64,000 bases of DNA. Origin: Caenimonas sp. SL110. GTDB lineage: Bacteria > Pseudomonadota > Gammaproteobacteria > Burkholderiales > Burkholderiaceae_C. The first letter of the stretch is position 1; each line of letters opens with the position of its first letter. Made by a program: the position numbers and the translations under genes. Shown one piece after another: positions 20,016 through 31,991 of this stretch. Below the pieces are notes generated by a model. That model searched no databases and had not been told where the DNA came from. It worked only from the letters and a program-made list of their open reading frames with translations. The stretch is from assembly GCF_001044395.1 (NCBI RefSeq), contig NZ_JANU01000004.1, forward strand, positions 62,001 through 126,000, in the 5' to 3' direction.

Positions 20016-21670
20016 GCCGGCTCGTTCTGTGCCACAGACTTGGCGTGCAGGAGCGCGACATCCAGCGCCTCCATGAAGGTCGCCACCACGATGGGCTTGG
20101 TGATGTAGTTGAAGAACCCCGCCTCCATCGCCCGCTCGATATCGCGGGGCACCGCATTGGCGCTGAGGGCGATGATGGGGATATGCGCCGTGGCCGGGTC
20201 GTCGCGCAGGATCTTCATGGCTTCTATGCCACCCATGCCCGGCAGGTTGATGTCCATCAGGATCACTTCGGGCAGCGCGGCCCTCGCAAACTCGATGCCG
20301 AGTTTCGCGTCGGCGGCGCTGTGCATGTACAGGTCGCTGCGCCGTGCGATCAGCTGGCCGACCAGTTCGAGATTGGCAGGGTTGTCTTCGACATAAAGCA
20401 GCGTGTGGCGTTTGCCCCCGTTGTCCACTGCGGGGGGGGGCAGTGCGGTGGTGGCAATCGCGGCGGCGAGCAACGGCGCAACCGTGGCCTTGAATTCAAT
20501 CCAGAAGACACTGCCCTTGTCCACGATGCTTTCCACGCCGATCGAGCCATCCATCAGGTCCACCAGCCGCTTGGTGACGACAAGGCCGATGCCCGTGCCC
20601 TCTTCGGCGCCGCCTTCCTTGCCCAGGCGGTTGAAGGGCTGGAACAGCTGGCCGAGTTCGGCGGGTGTCAGTCCCACGCCGGTATCGCGCACGCTGATGC
20701 GCACCATCGATCGCACCAGGGCCACCTCGACGGAGACCGATCCGTTGGGCCGGTTGTACTTGACGGAGTTGGACAGCAGGTTGATCAGCACCTGCTTGAC
20801 GCGCGTGCGGTCGGCGCTCACGTATCGCGGAATATCGAACTGCGGAAACGTCATGCCGATTCCGCGAGAGCGCGCCTGCGGCTCGATCATCGCCCGGCAC
20901 TCGGTCATCACCTCGGCCAGCGAAACCGGTTCATTGGACAGCGACACAGTGCCCGACTCGATGAGCGCCAGGTCGAGCACTTCGTTGATCAGCTCCAGCA
21001 GGTACCAGCCGGCCTTGAGGATCTGGTCGATGTTGCGGCGCTGCGTGACGGTGGGCGTCGGCGAGCCGGACTCCAGCAACTGTGCGAAACCCAGGATCGC
21101 GTTGAGCGGTGTGCGCAGCTCGTGGCTCATGCTCGAGAGAAACTCCGACTTCGCGCGGTTGGCCTTTTCGGCAGCGGCCATCGCTTCATTGAGTTCGCGC
21201 TCCACCCGCTTGCGCGCCGAGTTGTCGGTGCCGATCAGCAGGTAGCCGATGATGTTGCCCGGATCGTCGCGCAAGGCGGTGATGGACACGATGGCCGGGA
21301 AGCGGCTGGCGTCCTTGCAGATGTAGGTGAGCTCGTAGATGTCTTCGATCTCGCGCGATGCCTTGAATGCGAGTGCTTCAAAGCCCGGCGCGATGGGCGT
21401 GCCCAGCTCCAGCGTGAGCGCAGCGGCGCGCTCGGCGACTTCATCGGGATCGTGGATGTCGCTGGGGCTGATGCAGTTGACGACTTCATCGGCGCTATAG
21501 CCCAGCATCCGCTCGGCACCGACGTTGAACAGCTGGATGATGCCCTTCTCGTCTGTCGCAATGATGGAGAAGTTGGCGCTGGTCAGGATGGCGTTTTGCA
21601 GCGCACCCGCCTTGAGCAGCACCAGCGCCGCATCGTCGGCGACCAGAGGCCACGCGGATTTTTGATTCAT
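20012..21670 (-). CDS. Hybrid sensor histidine kinase (PAS-HisKA-HATPase-REC)
   Basis: A 552-residue cytoplasmic hybrid kinase. It has an N-terminal PAS domain (about residues 22-150), HisKA with His183 in FLSSMSHELRTPL, and an ATPase domain with LLSNSVKYN, RDTGVGL and GTGIGLVVTKRLVDLMDG. A C-terminal receiver (about 425-540) has LLYVEDNPAN, phospho-Asp in LMDINLPGMGG and Lys in ITKPI. No membrane helix is visible, so the signal is internal, perhaps redox, light or a ligand of the PAS. It is coupled by ATGA to the REC-PAS gene. Confidence 0.94.
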   Translation of the reverse strand: MNQKSAWPLVADDAALVLLKAGALQNAILTSANFSIIATDEKGIIQLFNVGAERMLGYSADEVVNCISPSDIHDPDEVAERAAALTLELGTPIAPGFEALAFKASREIEDIYELTYICKDASRFPAIVSITALRDDPGNIIGYLLIGTDNSARKRVERELNEAMAAAEKANRAKSEFLSSMSHELRTPLNAILGFAQLLESGSPTPTVTQRRNIDQILKAGWYLLELINEVLDLALIESGTVSLSNEPVSLAEVMTECRAMIEPQARSRGIGMTFPQFDIPRYVSADRTRVKQVLINLLSNSVKYNRPNGSVSVEVALVRSMVRISVRDTGVGLTPAELGQLFQPFNRLGKEGGAEEGTGIGLVVTKRLVDLMDGSIGVESIVDKGSVFWIEFKATVAPLLAAAIATTALPPPAVDNGGKRHTLLYVEDNPANLELVGQLIARRSDLYMHSAADAKLGIEFARAALPEVILMDINLPGMGGIEAMKILRDDPATAHIPIIALSANAVPRDIERAMEAGFFNYITKPIVVATFMEALDVALLHAKSVAQNEPA

Positions 21671-21748
21671 GACCTACGCTAACGCGACCCGGCCCTGCGG
21701 TCTGTGCGCCAGCCAACATAGCGCCCTGTTGGGGGGCGCAGCCGCGCG

Positions 21749-22477
21749 TCAGGGCTTCACGCCCCGCGGGATGTCATCCATCAGTCGGTCGTACTCGATC
21801 TTCACCACCCCGTAGCACTCGCACACGGCTTTTTCCAGTCCCGCACGATCGAGCACGTCGATATGGCCACGCCGATAGCGAATGAGGCCTGCGCGCTGCA
21901 GATGCCCTGCCGCCTCGGTGACGCCCTCGCGCCGGACACCCAGCATGCTGGCGATCAGCTCCTGCGTCATGGTGAGCGAATCGCCCGACATGCGGTCCAG
22001 GCTGAGAAGCAGCGCGCGGCACAGTTGCTGCTCGACGGTGTGGTGCCGGTTGCATACGGCGGTCTGCGTCATCTGTGTGATGAGCGACTGCGTGTAGCGC
22101 AGCAACAGCCGCATCACCGCACCCCCGCGATTGAACTCCGTGACCAGCAGCGCGGCATTGAGCCGGTAAGCGTGGCCGGCGCTGCGCACGACGGCGCGGC
22201 TGGGCGTGGTGTTGCCGCCCATGAAGAGCGAGATACCCACGATGCCTTCGTTGCCCACCACGCCGATTTCGGCGGACGAGCCGTCGGCCAGGACATAGAG
22301 CAGCGAGACGATGCAGGTGGTCGGGAAATAGACGTGGCTCATCTGTCCGCCCGATTCGCTCAGGACCTGTCCGAGCGACATCGGCACGAGTTCGAGCCCG
22401 GCTTGCAGGCGTTCGTATTCCTCGGCTGGAATGGCCGCCAGCAAATGGTTTTGGCGGGTGTCGTGTGCAGGGCCCAT
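21749..22477 (-). CDS. Crp/Fnr family transcriptional regulator
   Basis: A 242-residue regulator with an N-terminal cyclic-nucleotide-binding-like beta barrel (to about residue 120), a long dimerisation helix, and a C-terminal winged helix (MTQELIASMLGVRREGVTEAAGHLQ). The four Fnr-type iron-sulphur cysteines are absent. The cNMP-binding RxS motif is not obvious, so the effector is unknown. ATG 22477 was chosen; the open frame upstream lacks a sensible start. It lies between katE and the hybrid kinase on the same strand. Confidence 0.9.
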   Translation of the reverse strand: MGPAHDTRQNHLLAAIPAEEYERLQAGLELVPMSLGQVLSESGGQMSHVYFPTTCIVSLLYVLADGSSAEIGVVGNEGIVGISLFMGGNTTPSRAVVRSAGHAYRLNAALLVTEFNRGGAVMRLLLRYTQSLITQMTQTAVCNRHHTVEQQLCRALLLSLDRMSGDSLTMTQELIASMLGVRREGVTEAAGHLQRAGLIRYRRGHIDVLDRAGLEKAVCECYGVVKIEYDRLMDDIPRGVKP

Positions 22478-22512
22478 CTTGATGATTGTGCCCCCTGCGG
22501 ATGCGCAATTGT

Positions 22513-24681
<2,169 letters not shown>

Positions 24682-24819
24682 TCAATCAACTCCTCTTTTT
24701 GCTGCTGCGTGGTGCATCGTGTGCGCGTGGTCACGCAACCCTCAGAGCATGGCAAGCTCATGAGCGAACCCCCGTAGTGGGCGGACGGGCGCGGCTGTCG
24801 GCCAGGAACCTCATCTTGG

Positions 24820-24836
24820 GTAGGACGTGTCCCACA
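24820..24836 (+). promoter_or_regulatory. Palindromic TAGGAC-GT-GTCC site upstream of katE and a small gene
   Basis: The core is an imperfect inverted repeat, GTAGGACGTGTCCCACA, in the 255-base non-coding region between katE (minus) and the small gene at 24937 (plus). A second half-site GTCCTAC lies at 24853-24859. It resembles the site at 38032-38047. It may be an operator shared by divergent stress genes, by recurrence only. Confidence 0.45.
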
Positions 24837-24936
24837 AGGCCGGCGCGTGTGAGTCCTACGTTCAGTCGGTTGTGATGACTACCGTTGCTGTTTCGCGCCA
24901 GGCCCACCATGGCTGAATCGAAACAAGGGGAACAAC

Positions 24937-25212
24937 GTGCACAGCAATCCGAAACGGACGGACGACAACAAGGGCGAAACGATTCCCCTGCAAGGCGAGA
25001 CGCAGGAGAGCGCTCCCCGCATGCCGCACGAGCGCGACGAATCGTCCAGCAGCCAGTCGTCGGGAGAACCCACGGCCAAGGTCGTGGGCAAGCAGGCGCT
25101 GGCCGATGTCGAGCGGGGAATCGTCGATACGACGCGAGGCGCGGAAACCGACCGGGCGTACACGCAGGTGCGCAAGAGCACCGATACGCCGGACAGGAAG
25201 CCCAGGACCTGA
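24937..25212 (+). CDS. Small hydrophilic protein, unknown
   Basis: A 91-residue, highly charged, Ser/Gln/Thr/Glu-rich protein with no hydrophobic stretch, so probably disordered. It has no recognised domain. GTG 24937 is preceded by AAGGGG at 24925-24930 with good spacing, which supports translation. It is divergent from katE and has the recurring GTAGGAC motif upstream. It may be a stress-induced protein, but no homologue is recognised. Confidence 0.65.
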   Translation: MHSNPKRTDDNKGETIPLQGETQESAPRMPHERDESSSSQSSGEPTAKVVGKQALADVERGIVDTTRGAETDRAYTQVRKSTDTPDRKPRT

Positions 25213-25236
25213 GCTGCCCGGATCAGCCTGACCAGG

Positions 25237-25917
25237 TCAAGCTAACGCGAGCCTCATCGCATCGATCACGCTGCGGTAATCGGGTTTGCCGAAGATGGCG
25301 CTGCCGGCGACGAACGTGTCTGCGCCTGCAGATGCAACACGCGCGATGTTGTCGATCTTGATGCCGCCATCGACTTCGAGCCGGATGTCCTTGCCCGATG
25401 CGTCGATGCGCTTGCGCGCATCCTCGATCTTGCGCAGGGCCGAGTCGATGAAGCTTTGTCCGCCGAAGCCCGGGTTCACGCTCATGATGAGAATCAGGTC
25501 GATGTCTTCGATCACCCAGTCGAGCACGTCCAGCGGCGCTGCGGGGTTGAACACCACGCCTGCCTTGCAGCCTGCTGCGCGGATCGCCTGCACGCTGCGA
25601 TGCACGTGGGCCGAGGCGTCGGGGTGAAAGCTGATGTAGTCGGCCCCCGCCTCTGCGAACGCCTGCGCGAGTGCATCGACCGGTTGCACCATCAGGTGCA
25701 CATCGATCGGAACGGCGACGCCTTGCGCGGTTTTGGCGTGGGGCTTGAGCGCCGAACAGATCATCGGCCCGAACGTGAGGTTGGGCACGTAGTGGTTGTC
25801 CATCACGTCGAAGTGAATCCAGTCGGCGCCGGCGGCGATCACGCTCTTGACTTCGTCGCCCAGCCGGGCGAAGTCGGCCGACAGAATCGAAGGTGCGATG
25901 CGATAGGTCTTGGTCAT
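25237..25917 (-). CDS. rpe: Ribulose-phosphate 3-epimerase
   Basis: Interconverts ribulose-5-phosphate and xylulose-5-phosphate. The 226-residue TIM-barrel protein has [10 protein letters not shown] at the N-terminus, [28 protein letters not shown] and LEVDGGI, all diagnostic. ATG 25917 ([12 protein letters not shown]) was chosen over the start at 25944. It is divergent from apaG with 50 bases between them. Confidence 0.97.
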   Translation of the reverse strand: MTKTYRIAPSILSADFARLGDEVKSVIAAGADWIHFDVMDNHYVPNLTFGPMICSALKPHAKTAQGVAVPIDVHLMVQPVDALAQAFAEAGADYISFHPDASAHVHRSVQAIRAAGCKAGVVFNPAAPLDVLDWVIEDIDLILIMSVNPGFGGQSFIDSALRKIEDARKRIDASGKDIRLEVDGGIKIDNIARVASAGADTFVAGSAIFGKPDYRSVIDAMRLALA

Positions 25918-25967
25918 CCATGAATTCTCGCAAATTGTGGGCACGCCGGGCGGGTTAGGATGGACGC

Positions 25968-26348
25968 ATGGCGAAGTACCAGCTCAACGTTGAAACACAA
26001 CCGCAATACCTGCCCGAACATTCGGCGCCGGCGCAAGGCATCTACGGCTTTGCCTACACGATCACGATCACCAACACGGGTGACATCGCGGCGCAGGTGA
26101 TCTCGCGCCACTGGATCATCACCGACGCAGCCGGTGAGATCGAGGAAGTCAAGGGGCTCGGCGTGGTGGGGCATCAGCCCCTGCTCAAGCCGGGCGAATC
26201 GTTCCAGTACTCCAGCGGTTGCCGTCTGCGCACCTCCAGCGGCACCATGCACGGCACCTATTTCTGCGTGGCCGAAGACGGTGAGCGATTCGATGTGGAG
26301 ATCGCTGCCTTCGTGCTCGACGACGGTTCAAACCGCGTTCTGCACTGA
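25968..26348 (+). CDS. apaG: ApaG (DUF525) protein
   Basis: A 126-residue member of the ApaG/CorD family, a small beta-sandwich. The conserved stretches are [15 protein letters not shown] ([22 protein letters not shown]), [19 protein letters not shown] and [10 protein letters not shown]. The function is unclear; in other bacteria it is linked to cobalt resistance or nucleotide metabolism. The length is normal. The small spacer to rpe suggests divergent promoters. Confidence 0.95.
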   Translation: MAKYQLNVETQPQYLPEHSAPAQGIYGFAYTITITNTGDIAAQVISRHWIITDAAGEIEEVKGLGVVGHQPLLKPGESFQYSSGCRLRTSSGTMHGTYFCVAEDGERFDVEIAAFVLDDGSNRVLH

Positions 26349-26415
26349 TCACTACGCTGCCTGCGCAGCGCATTGAGAAACTGTTGCGGCCGCTTGCCGC
26401 CGGGAGACAAAGCAC

Positions 26416-27669
26416 GTGAATGAAGTCATGGCGATCTGGGCCGACTGGCTCAGGCCCTCTGCGGGACTGCCAACGGTGCAGTGGTCCATCCTGCTGGCGG
26501 TGGCGGCCCTGGTCGGGCATCTGTTGCAGCGACACACCGGCCTGCCCAAGGTGGTCGGCTATTCGATGGTCGGCGCGATCGCGGGCCTGGCCGGCTTCTC
26601 GGGTGCGGCGTGGCCGTTGCAGGGGACGGCGCTCTTCCTGCTCGAGCTGGGCGTGTCGGTGGTGCTGTTCGAGGCCGGCGGGCGCATTGCGCTGCGCTGG
26701 TTCCGGCACAACCCGATGGTGCTGCTGCAAAGCGTCGCGGAGTCCGCGCTCACTGCGCTGTTCGTGTATCACGCGCTGCGCTGGTTCGATGTGCGACCGA
26801 TGGTGGCCGAAGCCGTCGGCCTGATTGCGATGGCGGCATCGCCTGCGGTGCTCAGCCGGGTCATCATGGACACACGCGCCTCCGGGCCTGTGACCGAACG
26901 CGCGATGGTGCTGGCGACACTCAGCACGCTGTACGCATTGACGTTGGTCAGCGCGCGAACCGGGCTCATGCACCGGCCGCAGGCCGAACTGATGGAGACG
27001 CTCTTTCCGGTTGCGGTGGTGCTGGGCGTGTCCTTTGTCGTGGCGGGCATGCTGGCGCTGGCCTTGCGCATGGCGTTGCGCGTCATGAGCCCGACGAGCG
27101 AAAACACATCGATGCTGCTGATCGCGCTGATCACGGCGGCGACTGCGCTTGCCGCGCACTTCGGCGGTTCCGCGCCGCTGGCCGCCCTGCTCGGCGGCAT
27201 CCTGCTCAAGCAGTTGAATCCGCGGCCCTGGGCCTGGCCGCGCCAGCTGGGCACGGCGTCGTCGATGCTGATGATGCTGATGTTCGTGCTGGTGTCGGTG
27301 GTTGCTGCCAAGGCGGACTGGAATCCCGCCGTCGCAGGCCTCGTGACAGCCGTCGTGCTCGCGCGCGGCATCGCCAAGGTGCTGGGCGTGGGCGCGGGCA
27401 ACTGGGGCAGCGGCACGAGCTGGCGCCAGGCGCTGTGGACGGGCTGCGCGATGTCGCCGATGTCATCGGTCGCACTGCTGCTCGTCTCGCAATTCGTCGC
27501 ATCGTCGATCACGCTGGGGCCGCGCATTGCCAGCATTGCGTTGCCTGCCATCTTGCTGATGGAAGTGCTCGGCGCGATCCTGGCGACCTTTGCGCTGCAC
27601 CGCGCAGGTGAAACATCAAGGCCGATGTATGTCGAAGGAACCACCGCAGCGGGAGAGCAGCGTGGCTGA
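26416..27669 (+). CDS. Kef-type (CPA2) cation:proton antiporter
   Basis: A 417-residue inner-membrane protein with about eleven hydrophobic segments and no C-terminal TrkA-N nucleotide-binding domain. Early sequence [19 protein letters not shown] and [18 protein letters not shown] resemble the Kef/CPA2 sodium- or potassium-proton antiporters. The ion is not predictable. It starts with GTG 26416, weakly supported. Its last eight bases overlap the start of the YbdK-type ligase gene, suggesting linked expression. Confidence 0.85.
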   Translation: MNEVMAIWADWLRPSAGLPTVQWSILLAVAALVGHLLQRHTGLPKVVGYSMVGAIAGLAGFSGAAWPLQGTALFLLELGVSVVLFEAGGRIALRWFRHNPMVLLQSVAESALTALFVYHALRWFDVRPMVAEAVGLIAMAASPAVLSRVIMDTRASGPVTERAMVLATLSTLYALTLVSARTGLMHRPQAELMETLFPVAVVLGVSFVVAGMLALALRMALRVMSPTSENTSMLLIALITAATALAAHFGGSAPLAALLGGILLKQLNPRPWAWPRQLGTASSMLMMLMFVLVSVVAAKADWNPAVAGLVTAVVLARGIAKVLGVGAGNWGSGTSWRQALWTGCAMSPMSSVALLLVSQFVASSITLGPRIASIALPAILLMEVLGAILATFALHRAGETSRPMYVEGTTAAGEQRG

Positions 27670-28795
27670 ATCCATCCTTCTCGAACCCTTCCAGAAGTCC
27701 GCCGCGCTCTCGCTGGGTGTCGAGCTGGAGCTGCAACTGGTGAACACGCACGACTACGACCTCGCGCCGTATTCCGACGAGATGCTGCGGCTCATGTCGA
27801 AGTACGAACTGCCGGGGTCGGTGGTGCCCGAGATGACATCGAGCATGATCGAAATCTCCACGGGCGTCTGCCATTCGTCCGACCAGGTGCTGGGCCAGTT
27901 GTCCGAGATTCGCGATGCACTGATCAAGAGTGCCGATCGCCTCAACATCGCCGTGGTCGGCGGCGGCACGCACCCGTTCCAGCAATGGCATGAACGCCGC
28001 ATCTACGACAAGCCGCGATTTCGCGAGTTGTCGGATCTGTATGGTTACCTGTCCAAGCAGTTCACCATCTTCGGCCAGCACGTTCACATTGGCTGCCCCG
28101 ATGCCGACTCGGCGCTGCTCATGCTGCACCGCATGTCGCGCTACATCCCGCACTTCATTGCGCTGTCGGCGTCGTCGCCGTATGTGCAGGGGCAGGACAC
28201 GCAGTTCGATTCGGCGCGGCTCAATTCGGTGTTCGCATTCCCGATGTCGGGACGCGCGCCTTTCACCTTGAGCTGGGAAGCGTTCGGCCAGTTCTTCGAA
28301 AAGACCACGCGCACCGGCGTGGTCAAGAGCATGAAGGATTTTTACTGGGACATTCGCCCCAAACCGGAGTACGGCACGATTGAAATCCGGGTGTTCGATA
28401 CGCCGCTCACGGTGGAGCGTGCTGCGGGTCTGGCCGGCTTCGTGCAATCACTCGCTTCGTGGTTCATCCACGAGCAGCCGTTCATGCCGCAGGAAGACGA
28501 CTACATGGTCTACACCTACAACCGCTTCCAGGCATGCCGCTTCGGGCTGGATGCGGTGTATGTCGACCCGACCACCGGCGAGCCCATCGCGCTGCGCGAA
28601 CACATCCGGCTCACCCTGCGCCAGATCAGCGACCACGCCCGCAAGCTGGGCGCGAGCTACGGCGTGCACATCCTGGGCGAGGACGCGGAACTGGGCACCA
28701 ACGACGCGCGCTGGCTGCGCGAGACGCAGCAGCGCGAGCGCTTGCTGGCGGAGGTGGTGAGACGCGCGTCGATGCGGTTTCGGGGCAGGGGCTGA
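27662..28795 (+). CDS. YbdK-type carboxylate-amine ligase (GCS2 family)
   Basis: A 377-residue enzyme of the glutamate-cysteine ligase 2 family; E. coli YbdK is 372 residues and has weak gamma-glutamylcysteine ligase activity. Motifs seen are [12 protein letters not shown] near the N-terminus, VGGGTHPF, and IFGQHVHIG with the paired histidines, plus [12 protein letters not shown]. The GTG at 27662 has GGGAG six bases upstream and gives the family length, so the longer frame starting at 27629 or 27590 was not used. It overlaps the antiporter stop. Confidence 0.93.
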   Translation: MAESILLEPFQKSAALSLGVELELQLVNTHDYDLAPYSDEMLRLMSKYELPGSVVPEMTSSMIEISTGVCHSSDQVLGQLSEIRDALIKSADRLNIAVVGGGTHPFQQWHERRIYDKPRFRELSDLYGYLSKQFTIFGQHVHIGCPDADSALLMLHRMSRYIPHFIALSASSPYVQGQDTQFDSARLNSVFAFPMSGRAPFTLSWEAFGQFFEKTTRTGVVKSMKDFYWDIRPKPEYGTIEIRVFDTPLTVERAAGLAGFVQSLASWFIHEQPFMPQEDDYMVYTYNRFQACRFGLDAVYVDPTTGEPIALREHIRLTLRQISDHARKLGASYGVHILGEDAELGTNDARWLRETQQRERLLAEVVRRASMRFRGRG

Positions 28796-28840
28796 TGTAA
28801 GCTCGCGGGTCAGTCCAATGATGACCCGAGGAGAAACCGC

Positions 28841-30418
28841 ATGCAGATAGGCGTTCCTGCCGAAACGGCAGCAGGCGAGAAGCGTGTTGCAACCGTGCCC
28901 GACGTAGTCGAGAAGCTGGTCAAGCTTGGATTCACCGTTGCGGTGCAAAGCGGCGCCGGCGACGCTGCAAACTTTTCGGACGACGCATACGTTGCCGCCG
29001 GCGCGCGAATCGAGCCGACCGCTGCTGACCTGTGGGCCACATCCGACATCGTTTTCAAGGTGCGCGCCCCCAGCGCGCACGAAGTGGCGATGATGCGCGA
29101 AGGCACCCTGTTGCTCGGCTTTGTGTGGCCCGCCCAGAACCCCGAACTGATGCAGCAGCTCGCCGCCCGAAAGGCCACGGTGCTGGCAATCGACTCGCTG
29201 CCGCGCCAGTTGTCGCGCGCCCAGAAGATGGACGCGCTCACCTCGATGGCAGGCATCAGTGGCTATCGCGCGGTGATCGAGGCGGCGCATGCCTTCGGTC
29301 GTTTCTTCAATGGCCAGATCACCGCAGCGGGCAAGGTGCCCCCGGCGAAGGTGTTCGTGGCGGGTGCGGGCGTGGCAGGGCTCGCTGCGATTGGCACGGC
29401 GGCCAACCTGGGTGCGATTGTTCGCGCCAACGACACACGTGCCGAAGTGGCGGACCAGGTCGTGTCGCTGGGCGGTGAATTCGTCAAGGTCGACTACGAA
29501 GAGGAAGGCTCGGGCGGCGGCGGCTACGCCAAGGTCATGAGCGAGGGCTTCCAGCAGGCCCAGCGCGAGATGTACGCGAAGCAGGCCAGGGAGGCCGACA
29601 TCATCATCACGACAGCCCTCATTCCCGGCAAGCCCGCTCCAAAGCTCATTACCGCCGAGATGGTGCAGTCGATGAAGCCCGGCAGCGTGATCGTGGACAT
29701 GGCGGCCGAGAACGGCGGCAACTGCGAGCTGACCGAACCCGGGCAAGCCGTGGTCCGGCACGGCGTGACGATCGTCGGCTACACCGATCTGGTGAGCCGC
29801 CTTGCCAAGCAATCGTCCACGCTCTACTCGAACAATCTGCTGCGCGTCGCCGAAGAGCTGTGCAAGGCCAAGGACGGCCTGGCAGTCGTGAACATGGAAG
29901 ACGACGCGATCCGTGGCCTCACGGTGATCAAGGACGGTATCGTCACCTGGCCCGCGCCGCCATTGAAACTGCCGGCCGCGCCGGCAGCCAGGCCGGCCGT
30001 GGCGGTTGCTGCAGCCAAGGGCCACGGACATGGCGCCAGCGAGCCGATGGACGGCAAGTCGCTGGCGATGGTGTTCGGGGGCGGCGCGCTGCTGTTCCTG
30101 CTGGTTGGCCTGTATGCGCCTGCCAGCTTCCTGTCGCACTTCACGGTCTTCGTGCTGGCCTGCTTCATCGGCTACATGGTGATCTGGAACGTGAAGCCTT
30201 CGCTGCACACGCCGCTCATGAGCGTGACCAACGCCATCTCGTCGATCATCGCGCTCGGCGCACTGGTGCAGATCGCGCCACCGCTCACCGGCGTCAATGC
30301 TGACCGGCCCTCGCAACTGATCCTCGGCCTGGCCGTCCTGGCGCTTGCGCTGACGGCAGTCAACATGTTCGGCGGCTTCGCGGTCACCCGGCGCATGCTG
30401 GCGATGTTCCGCAAGTAA
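28841..30418 (+). CDS. pntA: NAD(P) transhydrogenase subunit alpha
   Basis: Couples proton flow to hydride transfer from NADH to NADP+. The 525-residue protein is a single-chain PntA: the alanine-dehydrogenase-like domain I ([15 protein letters not shown] at the start, NAD-binding [15 protein letters not shown] near residue 175) followed by a linker and about four membrane helices from residue 405. Many relatives split it into two genes; here it is intact. ATG 28841 has GAGGAG upstream. pntB follows 19 bases downstream. Confidence 0.96.
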   Translation: MQIGVPAETAAGEKRVATVPDVVEKLVKLGFTVAVQSGAGDAANFSDDAYVAAGARIEPTAADLWATSDIVFKVRAPSAHEVAMMREGTLLLGFVWPAQNPELMQQLAARKATVLAIDSLPRQLSRAQKMDALTSMAGISGYRAVIEAAHAFGRFFNGQITAAGKVPPAKVFVAGAGVAGLAAIGTAANLGAIVRANDTRAEVADQVVSLGGEFVKVDYEEEGSGGGGYAKVMSEGFQQAQREMYAKQAREADIIITTALIPGKPAPKLITAEMVQSMKPGSVIVDMAAENGGNCELTEPGQAVVRHGVTIVGYTDLVSRLAKQSSTLYSNNLLRVAEELCKAKDGLAVVNMEDDAIRGLTVIKDGIVTWPAPPLKLPAAPAARPAVAVAAAKGHGHGASEPMDGKSLAMVFGGGALLFLLVGLYAPASFLSHFTVFVLACFIGYMVIWNVKPSLHTPLMSVTNAISSIIALGALVQIAPPLTGVNADRPSQLILGLAVLALALTAVNMFGGFAVTRRMLAMFRK

Positions 30419-30437
30419 ACGCGAAGAGAACAACAAC

Positions 30438-31850
30438 ATGACCTCCAGCCTCGCCACCGTCTGCTACATCGCTGCCACCATCCTGTTCATCCTGAGCCTG
30501 GGTGGCCTGTCCAACCCGGAGACCGCGCGCCGCGGCAATCTCTTCGGCATGATCGGCATGACGCTTGCCGTCGTCGCCACCGTGCTCGGCCCACGCGTCA
30601 CGCCCGCGGGCTATGCCTGGATCGTCGGCGCACTGGCTGTCGGCGGCGGTGTGGGCCTCTTCGCTGCGAAGAAGGTGCAGATGACGCAGATGCCCGAGCT
30701 GGTTGCGTTGATGCACAGCCTCGTGGGTCTCGCAGCCTGCCTGGTGGGATTTGCCAGTTACATCGACACGTCAATCGAATTCACCGGCGCGGAAAAGGCC
30801 ATCCACGAGATGGAGATCTACGTCGGCATCCTGATCGGCGCTGTGACCTTTTCCGGCTCGATCGTCGCCTTCGGCAAACTGTCAGGCCGCATCGGCGGCA
30901 AGCCGCTGCTGCTGCCGGGACGCCATTTGATGAATCTCGCCGGGCTGCTGGTCGTCATCTGGTTCGCGCGTGAGTTCATGAACGCACCGAACATCCAGGC
31001 CGGCATGACGCCGCTCATCGTGATGACGGTGATCGCGCTGCTCTTTGGCGTACATATGGTGATGGCCATCGGCGGCGCGGATATGCCGGTCGTCGTGTCC
31101 ATGCTCAACAGCTATTCGGGCTGGGCCGCGGCTGCCACCGGCTTCATGCTTTCCAACGACCTGCTGATCGTTGTGGGCGCACTCGTCGGATCGTCTGGCG
31201 CGATCCTGTCGTACATCATGTGCAAGGCGATGAATCGCAACTTCTTCAGCGTGATCGCTGGCGGGTTCGGCACGGGCGGCGGAGCGCCTGCCGCAAGCGG
31301 CGCGGGTGCGCAGCCCGCGGGTGAGGTGTCGCCCATCAATGCACAGGAAACCGCAGAACTGCTGCGCGATTCGAAGAGCGTGATCATCGTGCCGGGGTAT
31401 GGCATGGCAGTGGCGCAGGCCCAGCACACGGTCTATGAAATCACGAAGCTCTTGCGCGAGCGCGGCGTCAATGTCCGCTTCGGCATTCACCCGGTCGCGG
31501 GCCGCATGCCCGGGCACATGAACGTGTTGCTGGCCGAAGCGAAGGTGCCGTACGACGTCGTGTTCGAGATGGACGAGATCAACGAGGACTTTCCATCGAC
31601 CGATGTGACCATGGTGATCGGTGCGAATGACATCGTGAACCCTGCCGCGCAGGACGATCCGACAAGTCCGATCGCCGGCATGCCGGTGCTCGAAGTCTGG
31701 AAGGCGCGTACGTCGATCGTCATGAAGCGCAGCATGGCTTCGGGCTATGCCGGTGTCGACAATCCGCTGTTCTACAAGGACAACAATCGCATGTTGTTCG
31801 GAGACGCCAAGAAAATGCTGGATGAAGTGCTGGCGGCGTTGAAGGGCTGA
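30438..31850 (+). CDS. pntB: NAD(P) transhydrogenase subunit beta
   Basis: Partner of PntA; it carries the rest of the proton channel and the NADP(H)-binding domain III. The 470-residue protein has about nine membrane segments to residue 270, then a Gly/Ala linker and the domain with [36 protein letters not shown] and [10 protein letters not shown]. The length is usual. It is co-transcribed with pntA. Confidence 0.97.
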   Translation: MTSSLATVCYIAATILFILSLGGLSNPETARRGNLFGMIGMTLAVVATVLGPRVTPAGYAWIVGALAVGGGVGLFAAKKVQMTQMPELVALMHSLVGLAACLVGFASYIDTSIEFTGAEKAIHEMEIYVGILIGAVTFSGSIVAFGKLSGRIGGKPLLLPGRHLMNLAGLLVVIWFAREFMNAPNIQAGMTPLIVMTVIALLFGVHMVMAIGGADMPVVVSMLNSYSGWAAAATGFMLSNDLLIVVGALVGSSGAILSYIMCKAMNRNFFSVIAGGFGTGGGAPAASGAGAQPAGEVSPINAQETAELLRDSKSVIIVPGYGMAVAQAQHTVYEITKLLRERGVNVRFGIHPVAGRMPGHMNVLLAEAKVPYDVVFEMDEINEDFPSTDVTMVIGANDIVNPAAQDDPTSPIAGMPVLEVWKARTSIVMKRSMASGYAGVDNPLFYKDNNRMLFGDAKKMLDEVLAALKG

Positions 31851-31991
31851 ACAGGCGATACCGGCGCAGCCGCAGCCCTTGCCTGATTGGTAGCGCAGCT
31901 CTAGGGAAAACAAGGGGAAACCCGCGCCGGTCGTCATGTGTCGCAGGGGACAATCCGCCAAGCCCCAACGAACGGACGGAGACACACACAA

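Noticed and set aside
27590..27661. Longer N-terminus for the YbdK-type ligase
   Set aside because: It would lie within the antiporter gene and exceed the family length; the GTG at 27662 has a good ribosome binding site.
31870..31991. A pair of GGGAAAAC / GGGGAAAC stretches before fadD as an operator
   Set aside because: The two copies are imperfect and no second example was found in the window, so there is nothing to support it.
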